From Ustilaginoidea virens (taxonomy: Eukaryota; Ascomycota; Sordariomycetes; Hypocreales; Clavicipitaceae): a stretch of 64,000 bases of DNA. Shown piece by piece: positions 58,690-64,000 of this stretch. Made by a program: the position numbers and the translations under genes. The stretch covers positions 1,302,001 to 1,366,000 of the forward strand of contig NC_057320.1 of assembly GCF_000687475.1 (NCBI RefSeq), in the 5' to 3' direction. Position 1 is the stretch's first letter; each line of letters opens with the position of its first letter. The notes beneath the pieces are model-generated. The model was not told the origin of the DNA. It ran no database searches and was given only the letters and a program-made list of their open reading frames with translations.

Positions 58690-60050
58690 GGAGGGAATAG
58701 GGGCGGTATAGCATACAGCCGCTATAACCCTAATACTACAATTGCGAATAGCATATAATATAACTAGACTAAGACCGAACCTGCCTAAGGGCGGAAGCGA
58801 CTAATAGCCGATATTATTATAGATTTTATAAAAGAGCTTTAGGATTATATTCCCCTAGTAGTACTAAGAAGAGTGCGAGAGGCTATAAACTTTATAGTAG
58901 AGACTGCCCGGTAAGAGGCCGACCCGGGTAATATCTATATCCCTATTGGAACCTTTATATAGACGATTGAGACCGCAGTTAATAAGGCCATATAGAATCT
59001 CCTAAAACCTACTGCAGTTCCTACCATATAGGCATCTATCGCTATATAAGGACTTATAGCCGCCGTACTACCCTAATGCAGCCCAGCTCCCCTTATAGTA
59101 TCCCCCTATATCTACTATAAAGTCCTTATTAAAGGAAATACTATTAGCGAAATCCTTTAGAACCGCACCCCAATCGAAATTATTAATACAGTTAATAGGG
59201 CTACCGCTAAGGGAATAGCGGTTGCGGCCTATAGGCTTTATAGTAGCGATATAATTGTTACTTTTAAAGAAGAAAAAGTAAAGTATACTATAGATACAAC
59301 TTAGGTATGCCCTGCCTTCGGCTAAAAGGTAGAACCTAACCGATGCTTATTTAGTATTATCGTTAAAAGCTTCCTGATTTACTATACCGCGAATACTGCA
59401 ATAGAGGATATCTAGTCGAACCTAACTAAAGCTAATAGAGAGGGCTTTACTAGGGTCTCCCCTTATCGCCCTAAGGGGACCGTAATATAGGCGCCCCTAA
59501 TTATAGGGGTAGACTCTATCGACCTTATAAATAAGCTTTATAAAGCCGGTATTATATACTAAGTAGAGATATTCGAAGCCGAACCCTATAATAATGCTAT
59601 ACACCCTCGCTAATACTATAATTGCTTTAAATTCGGCTATATTGCTATATACTACGCAACGGCAGCCTACTGCGGCTAGTGCGGATCCGAATACTACCTA
59701 AATAGCGATTAAAGCTGCCTAACTACTATATAGAACTAATGCGAATCCTGCCTTAACTGCTACAGATCCTACCCGGCGTAGTCCCGCTTCTATAAAGTAG
59801 CGAATAAATAATAGGAAAAAGCTAGAAATTCCTATAGCAATAGACTAAGGCTCTTTGCCTTATATATGGCATTAGATGCTAATACTATCTTAATCGTGGA
59901 TTGGGGCTGCCGCTATATAGCTAGCAGATCTCCCTTATATAAGCCCTCCCCTTAGAAACGAGGCCGACTAGTAAAAAGCATTAATAGGACCCTTTATACT
60001 AGGGCCGATAATAGTATTACCGCTTTCCTCCAAGCCGCCCCCATATAAGA
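58690..60050 (+). pseudogene. Lin1b ORF1 (gag-like, zinc knuckles)
   Basis: Continuous frame with Q-type stops. Cys-rich text at about 59620-59770 (YYNCFKFGYIAIYYA, CGQCGSEYYLN, CESCLNCY) fits two or three CCHC knuckles with some Cys/His to Tyr changes, the layout of ORF1 proteins in Tad- and I-type LINEs. The start codon is not certain. Confidence 0.72.
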
Positions 60051-60069
60051 CTATAGTGCGACCATGCCT

Positions 60070-62690
60070 ACCCTAGATGCCTAACCTATAGCTACTTCTA
60101 ATATACCGCCGCTACTAATCCCCTTACAATTATTTATATAATAATAGTCCTCTATTAGAATATATAAAAGAAAACTACCCTTATAAGACTAGTACTCTAT
60201 TACTAGCGCGAGCCCGATATTATAGCAATCTAAGAACCTATTGCGCCCGGTCGGACCCTATTAAGCCCTAGCCTTAGAAGATATATATTAGTAGTATATA
60301 GCGGGAGAATAGCGATATATATCTATAAGTAGTACGGGCCTGGCATATAGTCTAGCGATAAAGGGACCGATTAGTATAAGATTTCCCTATTAAGCACTAA
60401 TATTTATTCTGTCTACTCCCCGGGCTATAAGCCAAACTGGATAACCCCCCTTATTACGCTCGCTAAGCTCTTACCCTGCCCCCGCAGTGCCTTTATTAGA
60501 GATATGGTAGCGGCTCGGGTTAGTTACTTCTTATAGCGAGGTAATAAGGAGGGCCTTAGGAAAGAGAAATAGTACTATCGACTATACATAGGTTATACTA
60601 GATATTATAGTCGAATATTTTAGAAATGCCGACCTCACCGGGTCCGATTATATCCCCTAGCTTATATATATTAAGACCGATAATTATTGCATAAAAGCCC
60701 CCCCCTTAAAGAATAGCTAGAAGTCCCTTAATTAATACCTCGCTTAAGCCGAAGTAAAAAACCGACTTACCACCTACTATACTAAGGCCCCGCTCTGCTC
60801 CCCCGCTAAGATAGATATATACGCCGAATAGCTTACTAGCTAACTCTAGAGTATCGCCGATATTACGGCACTAAAGAGGGCACCTAAAGCTCCTAGTGTA
60901 GAGCCCTAGTAGAACCCTTGCGCTAAAATGGCCTAAATAGCAGTAAAAAAGGCCTACTGAAAATAGGTAGTATGCTATACCCTGGAGAACCTTAGCGCCG
61001 CCTAAGAAGTAAGAGCGACTTAGTCCCATATTATCTAGGAGGAATAGCGCCGGTTATAGCGAGAGGCCCTTAATAAAGTAACCGCCTAAAATGCCGACCT
61101 ATAGTCCCTAGAGAAATAGGCTTGCCTATATAGCAGCCTCCCGCTTAAATTAAAAAAGATCCCCCTATTAGAATAAAGCGGCCTAGGCCCGAAGGCAATA
61201 ACGCACAAAGAAAAGGCATAAATACTCGCCTAATAGTTCTTCCCTACCTCCTAGGCTACTTATAATAATATCCCCAACCTAATATTCCCCTAGCTTACTA
61301 CTACTGCATTCCCCTCTATAGACTCTTTTACCTACGAAGAGGTATATACCGTATTACGCAATATAGTAGGCTGGAAAGTACTAGGCCCCGATAGGCTCCT
61401 AGTAGGATTCCTTAAAGTATATAGCCCCCTACTCGTTTAAACCCTTATATACCTCCTTAACGAAATATACTGTATTAGGTACTACCCGGCTTAATTCCGG
61501 GAGGCTAGAGTAGTAGTACTATAGAAGCCTAGGAAAAAGCCTGAGGAATACTTAAAGGCAAGAGGATAGAGACTAATATTATTACTTAATTTAGTAGGAA
61601 AGGTTATAGAAGCTACAGTCGTAAGGCGGTTTATCGCTGCCTTTAAAGAGGGCAACCTCTTTCTAGATCTTTAATTAGGTAATAAGGCTAACCGGTCAAC
61701 CGATATAATACTAAGTATACTAGTAGAGATTATTCGTATAACCTAGCACTACAGCGGGATCGCCTTGCTTTTTTAATTAGATATATTAGCAGCATTTAAT
61801 ATAGTTAATTATACCCGCTTTATCTACCTACTCCTTAATAAAGGGCTCCCGCTATGGCTTGTAGTATAGGTATGCGGCTTTACCGATTCGCGAATAGTAT
61901 AAATCTACTTCGAGGGACAGCTTATAGAGAAATTGCCGATTACCGCTGGGGTACCGTAAGGGTCCCCCCTCTCCCTTATCCTCTTCCTCGTCTATATTAC
62001 GCCGCTCTACGATACAAACATTATAGCCTATAGGAGAGACATAGGGGAGATAAGGGCGCTACTCGAGAAAGCGTGGCTTATTTGCGACGCTAACGAAGGA
62101 AGGGCTACTAAGGACCCCCAGCCTATATACTGTTCCCCGATCCCAACCCTAATTAGCCCTTAGCCGAAGAGCGACTAGTAAAAGACTAGCACGACCGATA
62201 GCAGAATAATTAGGCAGCAGTAAGGGCGAAACGCCCCTAGCGTGGGACCCTAGCAGCCGAGAGGGCACTAGACTTCTAATCTATAGCGAAAATAACCTAA
62301 CTGCATAAAAGTCTATAGAAGTATAAATTAGCGATACTTACCTAACTCTATATAGAAAAAATCGGCTTTAACTCCTTCTTCTGCCTCTAATAAGTTCCCT
62401 TAGTACTATCACCTCTCTACTATTATAGGGAAGGCCTAGAAGACCTTTACTATATTATCCTCTCCTGCCCGAAGTATTATAGGCAAAGGCATATACTCCT
62501 TAGGTCTAGTCTTAACTTTAGCCTATTTTGCGACCGATTTAGTATATCTATTACACTAGATAAACTATACCTTATATAGACGATCGCTCGCTAGATGCTT
62601 AATATTAATCGATTCGACTAATTCTAGCTCGCCTAATCCCTCTAAGCCAGTATAGCTAGAGGCGCCACCGATCACCCCTATATAGCCCCC
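60070..62690 (+). pseudogene. Lin1b ORF2, catalytic parts deleted
   Basis: Endonuclease-side text 60070-60500; linker region with AEQLTSQLQSI-like text (stops as Q) ~60820; RT about 61290-62060 with GPDRLLVGFLK, LLNLVGKVIEA and GVPQGSPLSLILFLVYI (61950-62000, Gln as TAA/TAG). The F-x-D-D box expected next is missing: the sequence jumps from PLY to DTNIIAYRRD. The RNase H domain is deleted. The C-terminal zinc motif region (FFCLQQVP...ILSCPKYYRQRH) is at 62370-62490. Confidence 0.82.
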
Positions 62691-62699
62691 ATATAATAT

Positions 62700-64000
62700 T
62701 TACGGTAATCCTATAATAGGAACGAAGAGCACTAAGAATAAGTAAATCTCTTAGGCCCTATAGGCCGAAACTAGTTAATAGTTATTATATTAGCAATAAG
62801 GGCACTCTCCCCCCCCTCCCCCCCTTCGCCCTCCCTACCGCTCTCCCCCCTTTCGTCTTTAATCTGCCCCCCCTTTAAAGCCCCCTCCCTTCCCTTTTAG
62901 GCTAGGAAAACCTATAATAATATAGCGATATCCTTTTAGGCGTAGGCTTATCGTTCTAAAGTAAAGACCTTCCTTTCTTTAAGGTCTAGTATCTCTTAGG
63001 TTGCCCTAAGAGCGCTAAGGCCCCCTACCGCCGCCGCTGCCGCTACTACTGCCGCCCAGCTACGCCCCCGAGAAGTAGATGCCTATTTAGCCCTCTGCTA
63101 GAGGGCCTTATAGTCGTCTACCTAAAGCTAAAAATAATCAGCTAGTAATTTACGCTATATACAAATCGAAAATATATTTCTATCTCCCCGGCAATAGTCT
63201 CCTATATATCTAGGAGTTTTTAAACTAGGACCTGGTTCCTAGGGGTCCTCTTTAGGGGTATATATATCTTGCCCGTAAGGGCATAAGGATAGTAGGCCGC
63301 TCTAGTCCCTACCTATATTAGCCTCGCTAGAGAGCGGGTATAACCCGGCCTATATCTTATTAACTGCGGTATTAATACTTAGGGTCCTCCGAGCGCGTTA
63401 GATATAGCCTATATAGTTATACGCGTAGTTCTCCGGGCTACTATACGAGGGTTAACAGTAGTTCCGCAGTGCGTAAGACCTATACTTACCCCTTTATCTA
63501 GTATCGCCGACTATTTAGGCATTATTGCTTCTGCTGCTACTATTTTTGTTCTTATTGTTGTTATTGTAGCTATTGCTATTATTGTTATTACTACTGCTGC
63601 CGTTCTACTAATAGGGTTAGTATCGGCCCTATATTGCGATAGAGGGGTTATTATATACTTTGGAATTAGCGCTATAAAGGAAAAAAAGAAAAAGAAGAAA
63701 AAGCACTAAATCGGGGGGTATTACAGACCTATATACTAATATAGTGCCTAAGGCCAGCTGCTCCTATCTTCAAATCCGGCTCACCTTTGCCTACATACTA
63801 TAGATTAATACGCTTAAGATGCGTCTAGGCACCTATAGGCGTGCGCCTAATAAGAACACTATTAATCCTACCCCCTTAACCTTACCTTCCCCTTACTTCG
63901 TATTTAATAATACTCCGACCCAGGCCTAATACTCCCGGAACTCATACTCGCACTCTTCCTAAGTAATACCGCTAGATATAGTCCTAAGCGGTTATATACC
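62700..64000 (+). other. Lin1b region downstream of ORF2
   Basis: Counterpart of 34290-35500 in Lin1. Begins with a C-rich tract (62805-62880). A frame from about 62870 to the edge has only TAG/TAA stops and contains text such as FLSLRSSISQVALRALRPP and an Ala-rich run, then a Leu-rich stretch from CTG/TTG repeats (63525-63600). This could be a long 3' UTR or a decayed third ORF; the stop density (about 8%) does not settle it. Confidence 0.45.

Larger units (their letters stand above)
58519..64000 (+). mobile_element. Second LINE Lin1 copy (Lin1b), internally deleted, runs off the window
   Basis: An A8 run (58519-58526) precedes CTTTCGCGATTTCGCCTGCACC (58527), the same 5' end as Lin1. Collinear with Lin1 to the window edge (GTCCTAAGCGGTTATATACC corresponds to Lin1 at about 34285), so about 190 bp of 3' end are outside. 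Three deletions relative to Lin1: about 80 bp at ~60500 (endonuclease), 48 bp at ~62011 (RT catalytic box) and about 585 bp at ~62090 (RT thumb and RNase H). Confidence 0.88.

Overview
The window looks like a piece of a filamentous ascomycete (Pezizomycotina) chromosome. The protein-coding genes have short GT-AG introns (65-104 bp) and CT-rich flanks. The remaining ~58 kb is a transposon graveyard carrying the footprint of repeat-induced point mutation (RIP): TpA-rich DNA in which former Gln codons read as TAG or TAA. RIP is a process of filamentous ascomycetes. I cannot name the species.

Bases 1-5259 hold three ordinary genes. The first is the 3' part of a plant-type (class II) DAHP synthase (+), which makes the first shikimate-pathway intermediate. 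It converges on a three-exon glucose-6-phosphate 1-epimerase (-). Upstream of that lies a three-exon MFS sugar transporter (-). No functional link between them is evident beyond general carbon metabolism.

From about 5.5 kb to the end I see no intact host gene, only transposable elements nested in one another. Left to right: a solo LTR (family A, 5757-13759) is split by a full copia element (Cop1, + strand, 6591-13753). A ~600-bp remnant follows, perhaps of a cut-and-paste transposase. Next is a second, deleted Cop1 copy (-, 14384-19960) carrying two further solo LTRs. Two more family-A LTRs follow, then a gypsy 5' LTR and gag (Gyp2) interrupted by a complete copia of another family (Cop2, -, 22855-31115), which itself carries a nested family-A solo LTR. 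Then come the 5' part of a LINE (Lin2) and a recombinant Cop2 LTR. After these lies the pol of a chromodomain gypsy (Gyp1, +), split by a 6.4-kb LINE (Lin1, -) and by a second Gyp1 copy (-, 41178-46818). Last are a truncated Cop2, a Lin2 fragment, a minus-strand Gyp2 with an unexplained antisense reading frame (53.5-55.2 kb), and a second Lin1 (+) running off the right edge. Cop1, Cop2, Gyp1, Gyp2, Lin1, Lin2 and 'family A' are local names used only here.

Element ends were set by TG...CA termini and target-site duplications (TSDs) read directly in the sequence: AACGC, GTAAC, GACTA, CTATA, GAAGG, ATACT, TAGCG and CTAAT, plus a 20-bp LINE duplication. Coordinates of domains inside RIP-degraded polyproteins are approximate. 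The most interesting items are: (i) copia primer-binding sites complementary to the anticodon arm of initiator tRNA-Met, and a miniature LTR fragment spliced in exactly at that site; (ii) the antisense frame inside Gyp2; (iii) a conserved GC-rich 5' end shared by two LINE families, with a variable A-run before it in Lin1; (iv) a Cop2 LTR whose two flanks come from different elements.
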